Shown: piece after piece, positions 63,330-64,000 of the stretch
How positions within the stretch are numbered: position 1 is the stretch's first letter
How the letters are laid out: the number at the start of each line of letters is the position of its first letter
From: Adineta steineri
Taxonomy: Eukaryota; Rotifera; Eurotatoria; Adinetida; Adinetidae
Direction of reading: 5' to 3'
Assembly: GCA_905250115.1 (NCBI GenBank)
Contig: CAJNOI010000126.1
Span: forward strand, 191,880-255,879
Length of the DNA: 64,000 nt
Notes under the pieces: generated by a model
What the model was told of the DNA's origin: nothing
Database searches by the model: none
What the model saw: only the letters and a program-made list of their open reading frames with translations
Program-made: the position numbers and the translations under genes

Positions 63330-63653
63330 ACAGATAAACCTTAAAGTATGACTTAAATATTCTAGATAAAAAAAATTTATTTTCTCGTTTGCTTATTTTT
63401 TAAATGTTCAAAAGAAAAATGAAATTGTAGATTACTACGAGCATATGATTGTCATTGTAAAAGTCTTCCACATGGAAATAAAATTTCTATAATAATGCAA
63501 GAAAATATTTTAACACTCATATTTATTTCTTATTCTTTTATGCAAGACTTTCAGCCGTATTAAAAAAAGCGTTTTAAAATTTTATGGAAAAAAATAAAAA
63601 TATTTACTTATGCATAATAAAGCTTTGAAGTAAAGCATCCGGAAAAAAAACTT

Positions 63654-63838
63654 ACGTTCTGGATATTCATTATTTCTTTTTTTCTGTTTATAACTACCTG
63701 AACAATATACTCTAATTAACAAACGTAAAACATGATATTCTAATAAATACAATGAAACATATGGAATATATATGCTCGGAATTGCTTTTCCAACATAATA
63801 AAATATATTATATTTTACATTTGAAATAATACCGGAAA
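63654..63838 (-). CDS. possible upstream exon of the polycystin gene
   Basis: An open stretch on the minus strand lies between a TTTTCAG acceptor and a GTAAGT donor and encodes a hydrophobic segment (SIYIPYVSLYLLEYHVLRLL) followed by a basic one (SYKQKKRNNEYPE). The donor leaves phase 1, which does not match the phase-0 acceptor chosen at 62729, so an intervening exon or another gene would be needed. No family motif was recognised. Confidence 0.25.
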
Positions 63839-64000
63839 CTGAAAACTTCAATGTAAATCGTTTGTATTAGTCATACAGCATAAAGTTGAAGATGACTGGG
63901 TGGATGTTATCGGTTTTCAGCACCTTGTTGTCATGTTTATTTTTTTGAAAATAAATAGAAAAACAACAAGAAACGTAATGAGAATAGATCAGAATGTTTT

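Noticed and set aside
62866..63344. Two ORFs on the plus strand as genes
   Set aside because: They lie inside the inverted-repeat element, overlap its arms and carry no motif.

Overview
This is nuclear DNA from an animal. It is AT-rich, with many short GT-AG introns (about 50-60 bp), closely packed genes, and animal families such as tryptophan hydroxylase, a TRPV channel, a polycystin, a rhodopsin-like GPCR, calpain-15 and AIP1/WDR1. The F-box protein carrying a long tandem LRR tail, the TIR/helical-repeat protein and a fungal-style sterol glucosyltransferase fit a bdelloid rotifer (Rotaria/Adineta type) best. That assignment is inference and was not checked by any search. All gene models were built by hand from reading frames, splice signals, phase agreement and family motifs. 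Coordinates give the CDS span, and exon limits are in the evidence.

Layout: (1) 145-1813 (+) 3' part of a sterol glucosyltransferase; (2) 2017-2256 (-) a tiny PMP3/UPF0057 gene; (3) 2975-6609 (-) a Tubby-like protein with a hAT-type MITE in its last intron; (4) 7808-9652 (+) a DHHC palmitoyltransferase; (5) 9715-12269 (-) tryptophan hydroxylase with a long non-canonical N-terminus; (6) 13622-25545 (+) a 1055-aa WD-repeat protein whose 7.9-kb intron holds, on the opposite strand, (7) 17335-22285 (-) an F-box/LRR gene made of 24 tandem one-repeat exons; (8) 25616-27804 (-) calpain-15-like; (9) 29093-32626 (-) TRPV channel; (10) about 33590-34680 a decayed copy of (11) 35906-38892 (+) a helical-repeat/TIR/SAM-like protein; (12) 39131-41535 (-) WDR1/AIP1; (13) 41933-44268 (-) type II PI4-kinase; (14) 46591-52645 (+) sedolisin/TPP1-like protease; (15) 57667-59985 (+) GPCR; (16) 60739-62729 (-) polycystin channel, open at its 5' end, with a 565-bp inverted-repeat element upstream in what is probably its intron.

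The genes are mostly unrelated housekeeping and sensory genes, not an operon. The most unusual object is the nested F-box/LRR gene. Every LRR is one 84-nt phase-0 exon followed by a near-identical intron, almost always 57 nt. Exon skipping or array expansion would therefore always keep frame, while retention of a typical intron ends at the TAG of its own acceptor. Two 10-N assembly gaps (18865-18874 and 37148-37157) lie inside coding exons.
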